Below are positions 49,134 through 57,052 of a DNA stretch of 64,000 bases, one piece after another. The DNA is taken from the NCBI GenBank assembly GCA_035534455.1, contig DATLRV010000049.1:1-64000 (forward strand), written 5' to 3'. Made by a program: the position numbers and the translations under genes. The stretch comes from JAJYVT01 sp035534455 (lineage in GTDB: Bacteria; Actinomycetota; Acidimicrobiia; Acidimicrobiales; RAAP-2). The notes beneath the pieces are model-generated. The model was given only the letters and a program-made list of their open reading frames with translations, ran no database searches and was not told where the DNA came from. Each line of letters begins with the position of its first letter. Position 1 is the first letter of the stretch.

Positions 49134-49164
49134 GCCCCCGGGGTGACGCCCGAAGGGCGCCGTC

Positions 49165-49170
49165 TACGCT
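49165..49170 (+). promoter_or_regulatory. -10 box TACGCT, leaderless nadD
   Basis: TACGCT ends 6 nt before GTG 49177, with no Shine-Dalgarno. Confidence 0.5.
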
Positions 49171-49176
49171 GCGGCG

Positions 49177-49836
49177 GTGCCCAACCCGGCGAGCGCGGAC
49201 CTCGTGCCGGCGCAGCGCGTGGCCGCTCCATCGACAAGGCCGGTGCGCGTCGGGCTGCTCGGGGGGACCTTCGATCCGCCTCATTGCGGCCACGTCGCCG
49301 CGGCCCGGGCGGCCGTCCGCGAGCTCTCGTTGGACCGTGTGCTGCTCGTGGTCGCCAACGAGCCCTGGCAGAAGGTGCCGCTGCGAACGATCACCCCGGC
49401 GCAGGACCGTCTGGCGATGGTCGAGGCGGTGGCGCCGCTCGTCCCCCGTGCCGAGGTGTCGCGCGTCGAGATCGACCGGGGAGGTCCCAGCTACACGGCG
49501 GACACCGTCCGGACGCTGCGCGAGGACGCGTCCCGGCGTGGGGAAAGCCTCGACCTCTACCTCATCGTGGGGTCGGACCTCGTCGAGGGCCTCCCCACCT
49601 GGAAGCATGTCGACGAGCTCCGGCGAGAGGTCACGTTGGCCGTGGTGACCCGGCCCCACAGCACCTCCCCCCGGGCGGGGGGATGGAGGACGGTCGAGGT
49701 CGCCGCCGAGATGGTCGACGTCTCGAGCTCGGAGGTGCGGCACCGGCTGGAACAGGGCCGTTCGGTCGAGGGTCTCGTTCCTGATGCGGTGATCCGCTGC
49801 ATCCGCTCGCGCGGTCTGTACGCTGTCGGTGGATGA
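49177..49836 (+). CDS. nadD: Nicotinate-nucleotide adenylyltransferase
   Basis: The 219-aa enzyme joins NaMN and ATP to give deamido-NAD. The nucleotidyl-transferase motif is GLLGGTFDPPHCGHVAAA (GxFDPxHxGH). Further family signatures are ANEPWQKVP, EIDRGGPSYTADTVRTLRED, LIVGSDLVEGLPTWK and VDVSSSEVRHRLEQGRSVEG. About 23 N-terminal residues precede the fold. It heads nadD - small membrane protein - rsfS with 4-nt overlaps, the standard NAD/ribosome-silencing cluster. Confidence 0.96.
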   Translation: MPNPASADLVPAQRVAAPSTRPVRVGLLGGTFDPPHCGHVAAARAAVRELSLDRVLLVVANEPWQKVPLRTITPAQDRLAMVEAVAPLVPRAEVSRVEIDRGGPSYTADTVRTLREDASRRGESLDLYLIVGSDLVEGLPTWKHVDELRREVTLAVVTRPHSTSPRAGGWRTVEVAAEMVDVSSSEVRHRLEQGRSVEGLVPDAVIRCIRSRGLYAVGG

Positions 49837-50048
49837 GTACGTCGGCCATGGACACGGACGAGCTTCCGATGCTCGGCCCAGTCGTGTCCGCGGCGGCTGA
49901 CGGCGGCGGTGTCCCGCTCGACCGCCGAGCCATGCGCGACGCGAGGCGGCGGGAACAGCATTCACGCCGCCTGTATGCCTTCGCCGGCCTGAGCGTGCTG
50001 GCGGCCTTCTTCGCCGCGGCGGTCGCGGTCGTGGACGTGGTCCGTTGA
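49833..50048 (+). CDS. Small single-pass membrane protein (71 aa)
   Basis: The protein has a polar N-terminus with a basic cluster (RRAMRDARRREQHSRR) followed by one transmembrane helix (LYAFAGLSVLAAFFAAAVAV, about residues 47-66). The ATG overlaps the nadD stop by 4 nt and its own stop overlaps the rsfS TTG. Positive-inside logic places the N-terminus in the cytoplasm. Actinobacteria often have an unnamed membrane protein or an LCP-type gene at this spot between nadD and rsfS. The function is unknown. Confidence 0.7.
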   Translation: MSTSAMDTDELPMLGPVVSAAADGGGVPLDRRAMRDARRREQHSRRLYAFAGLSVLAAFFAAAVAVVDVVR

Positions 50049-50404
50049 CGCTGCCCGGTGCGGCCCTGGTCGCCGCTGCCGCATCCGACGAGAAGCTCGG
50101 GGAGGACACCGTCGTGCTCGCGATGGACGAGGCGCTCGGCGTCGTCGACGCGTTCGTCGTAACGAGCGGGCGCAACGTCCGGCAGGTTCGTACGTTGGTC
50201 GAGGAGATCGAGCACCAGGTGAAGGCGCGCGTGGGCCGAGCGCCGTTCAGTGTCGAGGGCCTGCGCGATGCGACGTGGGTGCTGATGGACTACGGCGACG
50301 TGGTCGTGCACGTCTTCTTGGACGAATTGCGCGCGTTCTACGACCTCGAGCATCTGTGGATCGGCGCCCCTCGGGTGCGCTGGCGCGAGGAGGCCGCGGG
50401 CTGA
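50045..50404 (+). CDS. rsfS: Ribosome silencing factor RsfS
   Basis: The 119-aa protein binds L14 on the 50S subunit and blocks subunit joining when nutrients are short. Family motifs are AFVVTSGRNVRQVRTLVEEIE, RAPFSVEGLRDATWVLMDYGD and VVVHVFLDELRAFYDLEHLW. The TTG at 50045 overlaps the upstream stop (TTGA), indicating translational coupling. Length is normal. Confidence 0.95.
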   Translation: MTLPGAALVAAAASDEKLGEDTVVLAMDEALGVVDAFVVTSGRNVRQVRTLVEEIEHQVKARVGRAPFSVEGLRDATWVLMDYGDVVVHVFLDELRAFYDLEHLWIGAPRVRWREEAAG

Positions 50405-50449
50405 GCGCCAGCGGTGCTCGCGGGATCCCCGCCGGTCGTCGCGCCGGTG

Positions 50450-51085
50450 TCAGGGTGTCGTCGTCGGGCTCGTGGTCGTCGTGGTCGTCGTCGGTGTCAG
50501 CAATGTGGCGTACTGGGCCTCGTGCACGGGTCCAGTCCACAAGAATCCCGTCTCCAGTGGCACTTCGGTCTGCGCGTTGTCGATCTCGAAGATCACGCCG
50601 ACGTCGGGCTTGACCGCGGTCACGGTGTAGACGACCTGCGCGACGCCGAGCCGCTCGCGGGCGCCCGACAGTGTGCCGAAGCGTCCGTTGAAGTTGAGCG
50701 TGACCGTCTTGCGGTTCGGTGTCTGTTGCACCGATGTCAGCCGGATCCCTGATCCCAGCGCCGTCTGGGTCCCTGTGGCGCGCTCCTTTGTGGTCGGTCC
50801 GACGAGGAGCGCCCCGATCACGGTGCCGATCTTCGGGGGCGTCGGGACCACCCGCTGGTACGCCCGCAAGCGCCCGGCGGAGGTCACGAAGAACACTGTC
50901 ACCTTTGTGCAGCCGCTCTTTGTGCACGGGCTGGCGGTCGGCTGGGTCACGGGAAGTGTCGGCTGGATCTGGCCTGCGGCGATCGGACTCGCCGAGGGCT
51001 GCGTCGGGATCCCGCACGAGGCGAGCGCGAGCCCCGCGACGGCGGCCACCGCGACCACGCCGAGCGAGCGCGGTCGCCGCCTCAT
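50450..51085 (-). CDS. GerMN-domain lipoprotein, short LpqB-like
   Basis: The 211-aa exported lipoprotein has signal VVAVAAVAGLALASC (lipobox L-A-S-C, Cys about 24), a Pro/Thr linker with a CTKSGCTK Cys pair, and a GerMN (sporulation/germination M-type) domain (about 60-180: TKVTVFFVTSAGRLRAYQRV, PKIGTVIGALLVGPT, GSGIRLTSVQ). The tail ends in a poly-Thr stretch. It overlaps the histidine-kinase gene by ATGA, the arrangement of lpqB behind mtrA-mtrB in actinobacteria. Classical LpqB is over twice as long with a C-terminal propeller, missing here. LpqB modulates the MtrAB system from outside the membrane. ACA is frequent among its Thr codons. Confidence 0.85.
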   Translation of the reverse strand: MRRRPRSLGVVAVAAVAGLALASCGIPTQPSASPIAAGQIQPTLPVTQPTASPCTKSGCTKVTVFFVTSAGRLRAYQRVVPTPPKIGTVIGALLVGPTTKERATGTQTALGSGIRLTSVQQTPNRKTVTLNFNGRFGTLSGARERLGVAQVVYTVTAVKPDVGVIFEIDNAQTEVPLETGFLWTGPVHEAQYATLLTPTTTTTTTSPTTTP

Positions 51086-52590
51086 GCCGAACCGACCTGC
51101 CCGGCGGGCTCGTCGTCGGTGTCGGCCGGCTGGCCGGGGAGCTCGATCGTGAACCTCGCCCCGCCACCGTCGGCCTCGTCCGCCCAGACCTTGCCCCCCT
51201 GCAGGCGGACGTGCTCGGCGACGAGCGCCAACCCGAGTCCGGTGCCGGTGCCGGCACCTCGCTGGAACGCCGCGTGGCCGCGGTAGAAGCGCTCGAAGAT
51301 CCTTGCGCGCTCGGAGGGCGGGAGCCCCGGGCCGGCGTCCTCCACCGACACGCGGATCGACGGAGCACGGCCGTCGGGCTCGCCACCGGGAGCGACCCGC
51401 ACCGCCGTCGCGCCGCCGCCGTAGAGCGAGGCGTTCTCGAGAAGGTTCGAGATGACCCGCTCGAACCGCCGCTTGTCGACCCACAGGTGCGTGCCGTTCA
51501 CCCCGGGATCGACCTCGACGCGGGGGACCGGGATGTCGGCCGGAAGGACGCGGTACGCCGCGGCGACGGCGTGCCGCACGAGCTCGCCCGGGTCCACCTC
51601 TTCCAAGGACACTTCCGCGGACCCGCTGTCCGAGCGGGAGATCTCGAGGAGATCGCCCACCATCCGCTGGAACCGACGGACGTCGGCGGAGAGGAGCTCG
51701 AGCGCACGCCGGCCCGGCCCGGAGAGCGACCCCGCCTGAGCCTCGAGGACCTCGAGGCTCGCTGCGAGCGTCGTGAGGGGTGATCGCAGTTCGTGGCTCA
51801 CGTCCGAGGTGAAGCGCGCCTCGCGCTCGATCCGCTCCTGGAGCTGGTCGACCATTCGGTTGAACGAGCTCGTCAGCGCGGCGAGGTCCGGGTCGCCTGC
51901 GGCCGAGACGAGACGGGTGTCGAGCTCGCCGCCGGCGATGGCGACCGCCACCCGGGAGACGCCGGTGAGGGGCCGGAGCGACCGCCCGCTCGCCCACCGC
52001 CCGAGGGCGGCTCCGAGCACGGTCGTGACGACTCCGGCCGCAAAGAGCGCAAGGGCCAGCACGCGCAGGGTGTGGCCGAGGTCCGCGATTGTGAAGACCT
52101 CGAAGTAGGCCCCGTGGATCGACGGCAGCGGCAGCCCGACGGCGATCCGGGGATCACCCTGGCTCACGTAGGTCTGCGACGCCGCAGTGTGGCGACCGAT
52201 GACCATCGCCCGCAGCGATGCAGGGATGGCTGTCTGGGGCGTGACCCTGAATGTCCGCTCGTACCAGACCACGCCGTGCTTCCCCTGCTCTTCGAGGAAC
52301 GAGGAGGAGTGGGGTGCGGAGTGGGGTGTGACCGTTGTGAGCGTCTGGTCGATTGTTGTGCCCGCCGCGACGTGCTGGACGACGTATGTGCGGTTCAGCG
52401 CCGCCTCGTGGATCGCTGTGTGCTCACGGTCGATCACCAGGTAGTGCCGCGTCGTGAAGAAGCTGATCGCCCCCATGCTGACCGAGAGCACGAGCGCGCC
52501 CAGCGCGAAGGTCACCGTGACGCGCGCTCGAAGTCCGAGGCGGGTCCACAGACGTGCAGAACGCGCCGCGCGGCGAGGTTCAGGGCACAA
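51082..52590 (-). CDS. MtrB-like sensor histidine kinase
   Basis: The 502-aa membrane kinase has TM1 (VTVTFALGALVLSVSMGAIS, about 24-45), an extracytoplasmic sensor (about 46-160), TM2 (LALALFAAGVVTTVLGAALG), HAMP (about 184-235), HisKA with the phospho-acceptor His in FTSDVSHELRSPLTT, and HATPase motifs NLLENASLYGG, DAGPGLPPSERARIFERFY and GTGTGLGLALV. Upstream is its response regulator, downstream a GerMN lipoprotein, giving an MtrA-MtrB-LpqB-like operon that probably controls cell-wall and envelope genes. TTG 52590, overlapping the regulator stop, is the likely start. Nine of 15 Thr codons in the sensor domain are ACA, against none of 14 from TM2 onwards. Confidence 0.92.
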   Translation of the reverse strand: MCPEPRRAARSARLWTRLGLRARVTVTFALGALVLSVSMGAISFFTTRHYLVIDREHTAIHEAALNRTYVVQHVAAGTTIDQTLTTVTPHSAPHSSSFLEEQGKHGVVWYERTFRVTPQTAIPASLRAMVIGRHTAASQTYVSQGDPRIAVGLPLPSIHGAYFEVFTIADLGHTLRVLALALFAAGVVTTVLGAALGRWASGRSLRPLTGVSRVAVAIAGGELDTRLVSAAGDPDLAALTSSFNRMVDQLQERIEREARFTSDVSHELRSPLTTLAASLEVLEAQAGSLSGPGRRALELLSADVRRFQRMVGDLLEISRSDSGSAEVSLEEVDPGELVRHAVAAAYRVLPADIPVPRVEVDPGVNGTHLWVDKRRFERVISNLLENASLYGGGATAVRVAPGGEPDGRAPSIRVSVEDAGPGLPPSERARIFERFYRGHAAFQRGAGTGTGLGLALVAEHVRLQGGKVWADEADGGGARFTIELPGQPADTDDEPAGQVGSA

Positions 52591-53263
52591 GCTTGTAGCC
52601 CATGCCCCGGACGGTGAGGATGTGGCGGGGGAGCGCGGCGTCCGGCTCGATCTTCGTCCGGAGGCGGCGGATGTGGACGTCGACGAGGCGGCCGTCTCCG
52701 AAGTAGTCGTAGCCCCACACGCGGTCGAGGAGCTGCTCGCGGCTGAGCACCTTGCTCGGGCTCGACGCGAGCTCACAGAGCAGGCGGAACTCGGTCTTCG
52801 TGCAGTGGACCTCGGTTCCGTCCTTGTGGCGCAGCACGCCCTCTTCGGGGACGAGCTCGAGATCGCCGAATGCGAGGATCGTGGGCTCCTCGTCGACGGG
52901 GCGCACCCGCCGGAGGAGCGCCCGGATCCTTGCTCCGAGCTCCTTGGTGACGAAGGGCTTGGTGACGTAGTCGTCGGCGCCCGCCTCGAGGCCTGCGACG
53001 ACATCGTGGGTGTCGGCCCGCGCGGTGACGATGATGATCGGTACGGCGCTCTGGCGACGGAGCGCCCGGCAGCATTCGAAGCCGTCCATCCCCGGCAGCA
53101 TGAGGTCGATGAGGGCGACGTCGGCGGGATGCTCGGCGAACTGCTCGAGCGCTTCCTCGCCGTTCGCCGCCTCGTCGACGTCGTAACCCTCCCCCTCGAG
53201 GGCGAGCCGCATGGAAGAGCGGATGCGCTCGTCGTCCTCGACTACCAGGATGCGGCTGCTCAT
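52580..53263 (-). CDS. OmpR-family response regulator, MtrA-like
   Basis: The 227-aa protein has a receiver domain (RILVVEDDERIRSSMRLALE, phospho-acceptor Asp in ALIDLMLPGMDGFE, Lys in DYVTKPF) and an OmpR winged-helix domain (HCTKTEFRLLCELASSPSKV, SREQLLDRVWGYDYFGDGRL and VDVHIRRLRTKIE). It is first in a three-gene signalling operon. ATG 53263 follows TAACCT by 8 nt, predicting a leaderless mRNA. A longer frame to 53359 crosses the promoter. MtrA of mycobacteria controls cell division and wall hydrolases; a similar regulon here is inference. Confidence 0.93.
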   Translation of the reverse strand: MSSRILVVEDDERIRSSMRLALEGEGYDVDEAANGEEALEQFAEHPADVALIDLMLPGMDGFECCRALRRQSAVPIIIVTARADTHDVVAGLEAGADDYVTKPFVTKELGARIRALLRRVRPVDEEPTILAFGDLELVPEEGVLRHKDGTEVHCTKTEFRLLCELASSPSKVLSREQLLDRVWGYDYFGDGRLVDVHIRRLRTKIEPDAALPRHILTVRGMGYKLVP

Positions 53264-53271
53264 GACCGCCA

Positions 53272-53277
53272 AGGTTA
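53272..53277 (-). promoter_or_regulatory. -10 box TAACCT, leaderless MtrA-like operon
   Basis: TAACCT (complement of 53272-53277) ends 8 nt before ATG 53263. The downstream TTGGC matches the MFS promoter at 3128. Confidence 0.6.
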
Positions 53278-53324
53278 CGGCGCGCCGAGGCAGCAGTGGA
53301 ACCGTCGGCTGCGGGGCACGGCTG

Positions 53325-53330
53325 TAGCGT
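53325..53330 (+). promoter_or_regulatory. -10 box TAGCGT, leaderless xerC
   Basis: TAGCGT ends 6 nt before GTG 53337, with no Shine-Dalgarno. It is divergent from the MtrA-like promoter 47 nt away. Confidence 0.5.
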
Positions 53331-53336
53331 GGTGCC

Positions 53337-54305
53337 GTGACGGCACGGGCGACGGTCACAGGGACGGGCGTCGGGGGCCCGTGGCGGCTCGGCGAGTACG
53401 AGAGCTGGCTCCTCGGGCGCGCCGCGGCGACCCGGCGCGCCTACCTTTCGGACGTCGAGGATTTCTGCGAATGGGCCGGCCGAAGCGGATGCGCCGGTCC
53501 CGAGGCGGTGACCCGGGTGCTCCTGCGCCGGTACCTCGCGTACCTCTCCACCCGCGGCTACGCCCGGGCGAGCGTCGCCCGCAAGGCCGCGGCGCTCCGC
53601 GCCTACTTTGGCTGGAGCAGACGGCGAGGCATCCTCCCCGAGGACCCCTCGAGGGGCCTCGGCTCGCCGTCGGCCGGGGGACGGCTCCCGGCGGTCCTCT
53701 CGCCCCGCGAGCTCGACGTGCTCCTGGAGGGCCGGGGCGGCACGCCGGCCCGGACGAGGCGACGCGGCCCGGGGGGCCAGCGTGCCGATGCGCAGGTGGC
53801 GCGCACGGTCGCGTACACCCAACGCGACGATGCCGTCTTGGAGCTCCTCTACGCCGCCGGCATCCGGGTGTCCGAGCTCTGCGGCCTCGACCTCGACGGC
53901 GTCGACCTCGTGGCGCGGGCCGTGACGGTGATGGGGAAGGGATCGAAGGAGCGGCGGGTCCCGATCCACGCCCGCTGCGCGGAAGCGCTCGGGCGGTGGC
54001 TCACAGAGGGGCGCCCCGTGATCGCCGGCCCGGAGAGCCCTCCCGAGGCCGTCTTCTTGAACCGCCGGGCGCTCCGGCTCGGGTCGCGCGACGTCCGCCG
54101 GATCATCGACCGGCGCTCGCCGGTGCCGACCCACCCCCACGCCCTCCGCCACTCGATGGCGACCCACCTCCTCGACGGCGGCGCGGACCTGCGGGTCGTC
54201 CAGGAGCTCCTCGGACATGCCAGCCTCCGGACGACCCAGATCTACACCCACGTGAGCAGGGAGCGCCTGGTCGAGGTCTACTCGAAGGCCCATCCGCGGG
54301 CCTGA
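53337..54305 (+). CDS. xerC: Tyrosine recombinase XerC
   Basis: The 322-aa recombinase has an N-terminal SAM-like core-binding domain (YESWLLGRAAATRRAYLSDV) and the catalytic domain with R in AAGIRVSELCGLDLDG, K in VMGKGSKERRVPIH, HxxR in HPHALRHSMATHLLDGG, H in QELLGHASLRTTQIY and the nucleophile Tyr in TQIYTHVSRERLVEVY. It resolves chromosome dimers at dif with XerD. Its location directly before rpsB is the conserved actinobacterial site. An insert of about 25 residues rich in Arg/Gly (RGGTPARTRRRGPGGQRADA) lies in the catalytic domain. Confidence 0.95.
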   Translation: MTARATVTGTGVGGPWRLGEYESWLLGRAAATRRAYLSDVEDFCEWAGRSGCAGPEAVTRVLLRRYLAYLSTRGYARASVARKAAALRAYFGWSRRRGILPEDPSRGLGSPSAGGRLPAVLSPRELDVLLEGRGGTPARTRRRGPGGQRADAQVARTVAYTQRDDAVLELLYAAGIRVSELCGLDLDGVDLVARAVTVMGKGSKERRVPIHARCAEALGRWLTEGRPVIAGPESPPEAVFLNRRALRLGSRDVRRIIDRRSPVPTHPHALRHSMATHLLDGGADLRVVQELLGHASLRTTQIYTHVSRERLVEVYSKAHPRA

Positions 54306-54330
54306 GGGGCCGAAGCTCCGGCGCAGCGGG

Positions 54331-54336
54331 TATCCT
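54331..54336 (+). promoter_or_regulatory. -10 box TATCCT with about 115-nt rpsB leader
   Basis: TATCCT lies about 120 nt upstream of rpsB. Unlike the leaderless genes, rpsB has a long GC-rich leader and a Shine-Dalgarno (GGAGG). Leaders of rpsB-tsf operons often carry a ribosomal-protein S2 control site; I could not match a known structure. Confidence 0.45.
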
Positions 54337-54457
54337 GCTCCGTGCCCGCCGCCCGGCGGGTGCCGTACGACCACCGAATCCCGCACCCGAGCGCGTTCCA
54401 CGGTCGCCCCGAAGGGGTGCTGCGCACGGGGAAGTGCAACCGACTGGAGGAACCTGC

Positions 54458-55492
54458 ATGGCCGTCGTCACGATGCGGCAGCTGCTGAGCGCCGGAGTCC
54501 ACTTCGGCCATCAGACCCGCCGCTGGAATCCCAAGATGCGCCGCTTCATCCTTGGCGAGCGCAACGGGATCTACCTCATCGACCTCCGCAAGACGCTCGA
54601 AGGCATCGAGAGCTCCTATGCGTTCGTGCGCGATCTCGTCGCCGGAGGCGGCCACATCCTCTTCGTGGGGACCAAGAAGCAGGCTCAGGGGCCGATCGCC
54701 GACTACGCGGCTGCCTGCGGGATGCCCTACGTGAACCAGCGGTGGCTCGGCGGCATGTTGACCAATTTCACCACGGTCTCGGCCCGGGTGAAGCGCATGC
54801 AGGACCTGCGCACCATGCAGACGGCCGGCGACTTCGACGCAATGCCCAAGCGGGAAGCCCTGCGCCACGTGCGCGAGCTCGAGAAGCTGAGCCGCAACCT
54901 CGGCGGCATCAGCGGGCTCGACCGCCTGCCCGAAGCGGTCTTCGTCATCGACACGAAGAAGGAGCACATCGCGGTGACCGAGGCCAACAAGCTCCGGCTT
55001 CCGGTCGTCGCGGTCGTCGACACGAACTGCGACCCCGACGTGATCGACTACGTCATCCCCGGCAACGACGACGCGATCCGCTCCGGGTCGCTCATGTGTC
55101 GGGTGATCGCCGACGCCGTCGCCGAGGGGCGTTGGATCGCCTCGCACCGTCCGGCGCCGCGCCGGGCGGAAGGGAGCGTCGCCCCACCCTCGGCGCCCGC
55201 GCAGCCGAGACCTCGCCGGACGGCGAACGTCGACGCCTCCCACCCGGAGCCACCGCCCGAGCCCGTACCCGTGGCCACCGCCCCTGGACCCGCGGCCGCC
55301 GAGCCCGTACCCGTCGCCCCTGAGCCCGAGCTCGCACCCGCACCCGCACCCGCACCCGCACCCGCGACCCGGGACGAGGCGACCGCCGTGGTCGGTCCCG
55401 CCGACGCCGCCTCGCTTCCGGAGGGCGCAGCCTCGCCGGCAGAGTTCACCACCGGTCCGGCCGAGCCCGCCATTGTCACCACGGAGGCGTGA
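54458..55492 (+). CDS. rpsB: 30S ribosomal protein S2 with long C-terminal extension
   Basis: The S2 core (about residues 1-228) is complete: VTMRQLLSAGVHFGHQTRRW, ILFVGTKKQAQGPIADYAA, NQRWLGGMLTNF, VFVIDTKKEHIAVTEA and IPGNDDAIRSGSL. The remaining 115 residues are disordered, rich in Pro, Ala, Glu and Val, with APAP repeats encoded by CACCCG units. Actinobacterial S2 proteins often have tails, but this one is long. Start ATG 54458 has GGAGG upstream. tsf follows after 3 nt. Confidence 0.96.
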   Translation: MAVVTMRQLLSAGVHFGHQTRRWNPKMRRFILGERNGIYLIDLRKTLEGIESSYAFVRDLVAGGGHILFVGTKKQAQGPIADYAAACGMPYVNQRWLGGMLTNFTTVSARVKRMQDLRTMQTAGDFDAMPKREALRHVRELEKLSRNLGGISGLDRLPEAVFVIDTKKEHIAVTEANKLRLPVVAVVDTNCDPDVIDYVIPGNDDAIRSGSLMCRVIADAVAEGRWIASHRPAPRRAEGSVAPPSAPAQPRPRRTANVDASHPEPPPEPVPVATAPGPAAAEPVPVAPEPELAPAPAPAPAPATRDEATAVVGPADAASLPEGAASPAEFTTGPAEPAIVTTEA

Positions 55493-55495
55493 GAA

Positions 55496-56290
55496 GTGCC
55501 CGAATTCAGCCCAAAGGACGTGCAGTCGCTCCGGCGGTCCGCCGGCGTCGGCATGCTGGACGCGAAGCGCGCTCTCGAAGAGAGCGGCGGGGTCATGGAG
55601 GACGCGGTGCGCTGGCTCCGTGAGAAGGGCTTGGCGAAAGCCGCTTCGCGCGATCAGCGCGACGCGTCCCAGGGTGCCGTCGCCGCCGTGCGTGAAGGAC
55701 CCTCCGCTGCCATCGTCGAGTTGCGCTGCGAGACCGACTTCGTCGCCAAGTCGCCGGAGTTCGTCGCCCTCGTCGACGACCTCGCCGCGCTCGTCGCGGA
55801 AAAGGGGGAGGCGGCCGTCGACGAGCGCAAGGACGTGATCGACCAGCTCCGCACCTCCTTGCAGGAGAACATCTCGGTCGGCCGGGTCGTCCGCATGGAG
55901 AGCGGCGAGGGACAGGTGCTCGACCGGTACGTCCACCAGCAAGCGGGGCGGGGGGTGAACGCGGTCATCGTGCTGCTCCAGGGTGGTACCCAGGAGCTCG
56001 CGCACGACGTGGCCGTCCACATCGCGTTCGCCCGGCCCGAGTACCTGCGTCGGGAGGACGTCCCCGAGGACGAGGTCGCCGCGGAGCGGGCCACCGTCGA
56101 GCAGATCTCGCGCAACGAGGGCAAGCCCGAGGCCGCTCTCGAAAAGGTGGTCGAAGGGCGGATGACCGGCTGGTTCAAGGAGCGGGTGCTGCTGGAGCAG
56201 GCGTACGTCCGAGACGAGAAGCGGTCCATCTCCGACCTCCTCGGGTCGGCGTCGATCGTCCAATTCGCCCAGGTGGTGACCGGCTCCTGA
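55496..56290 (+). CDS. tsf: Elongation factor Ts
   Basis: The 264-aa nucleotide-exchange factor for EF-Tu has the N-terminal UBA-like domain (VQSLRRSAGVGMLDAKRALE, then EDAVRWLREKGLAKA) and the EF-Tu-contact motif ELRCETDFVAKSPEF (TDFV). The coiled-coil/dimerisation part and the C-terminal FKERVLLEQAYVRDEKRSI are present. GTG 55496 has GGAGG 6-10 nt upstream. Confidence 0.96.
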   Translation: MPEFSPKDVQSLRRSAGVGMLDAKRALEESGGVMEDAVRWLREKGLAKAASRDQRDASQGAVAAVREGPSAAIVELRCETDFVAKSPEFVALVDDLAALVAEKGEAAVDERKDVIDQLRTSLQENISVGRVVRMESGEGQVLDRYVHQQAGRGVNAVIVLLQGGTQELAHDVAVHIAFARPEYLRREDVPEDEVAAERATVEQISRNEGKPEAALEKVVEGRMTGWFKERVLLEQAYVRDEKRSISDLLGSASIVQFAQVVTGS

Positions 56291-56332
56291 GCGCGACCGA
56301 TCCGACCGAGAGGGTGTCTGAGGAGTCCTGGC

Positions 56333-57052
56333 ATGGGTGAGCCACGGCGTGTGGTCCTCAAGATGTCCGGCGAGGCGCTGGCCTCGTCGGCGTCGGACGA
56401 AACCATCGACGCGTCGGTCGTCGAGCGCATCGCCACCGAGATCGCCGAGGTTCTGCGCGAGCTCCCGCTCCAGCTCGCCGTCATGGTGGGCGGCGGAAAC
56501 ATCTGGCGTGGCACGACGGGTGCGGGCGCAGGCCTGGACCGCGCGACCTCGGACGCGATGGGGATGCTCGGGACGGTCATCAACGCGCTGGCGCTGCAGG
56601 ACGCGCTCGAGCATCAGGGCCAGCCGACGCGGGTGCTGACCGCGGTCCAGATGGCGGAGGTCGCCGAGCCGTACATCCGTCGCCGGGCGATCCGCCACCT
56701 CGAGAAGGGCCGCGTCGTGGTCTTCGCCGCCGGGATGGGCAACCCCTACTTCACGACGGACACCTCTGCCGCGCTGCGCAGCGCCGAGATCGAAGCCGAG
56801 CTGTTGCTGAAGGGCACCCACGGCGGGGTCGACGGGGTCTACAGCGCCGACCCGCGCAAGGACCCCTCCGCGTCCCGTTTCGACGAGCTCTCCTTCATGG
56901 AGGTGATCGCCAAGGACCTCAGGGTCATGGACCTCACGGCGATCACCTTCTGCAAGGACAACCAGCTGCCCATCTTGGTGTTCGACCTGATGGCGCCGGG
57001 CAACCTGCGCCGGGCGCTCAGCGGCGAGCGGATCGGTACGCTTGTCCGGTGA
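56333..57052 (+). CDS. pyrH: UMP kinase
   Basis: The 239-aa amino-acid-kinase-fold enzyme makes UDP from UMP. Motifs are VVLKMSGEALA, VMVGGGNIWRGTTG, ATSDAMGMLGTVINALALQD, VVFAAGMGNPYFTTDTSAALR, LKGTHGGVDGVYSADPRKDP and LMAPGNLRRALSGERIGTLV. A Shine-Dalgarno (GAGGAG) precedes the ATG at 56333. It overlaps frr at TGATG. Confidence 0.97.
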   Translation: MGEPRRVVLKMSGEALASSASDETIDASVVERIATEIAEVLRELPLQLAVMVGGGNIWRGTTGAGAGLDRATSDAMGMLGTVINALALQDALEHQGQPTRVLTAVQMAEVAEPYIRRRAIRHLEKGRVVVFAAGMGNPYFTTDTSAALRSAEIEAELLLKGTHGGVDGVYSADPRKDPSASRFDELSFMEVIAKDLRVMDLTAITFCKDNQLPILVFDLMAPGNLRRALSGERIGTLVR

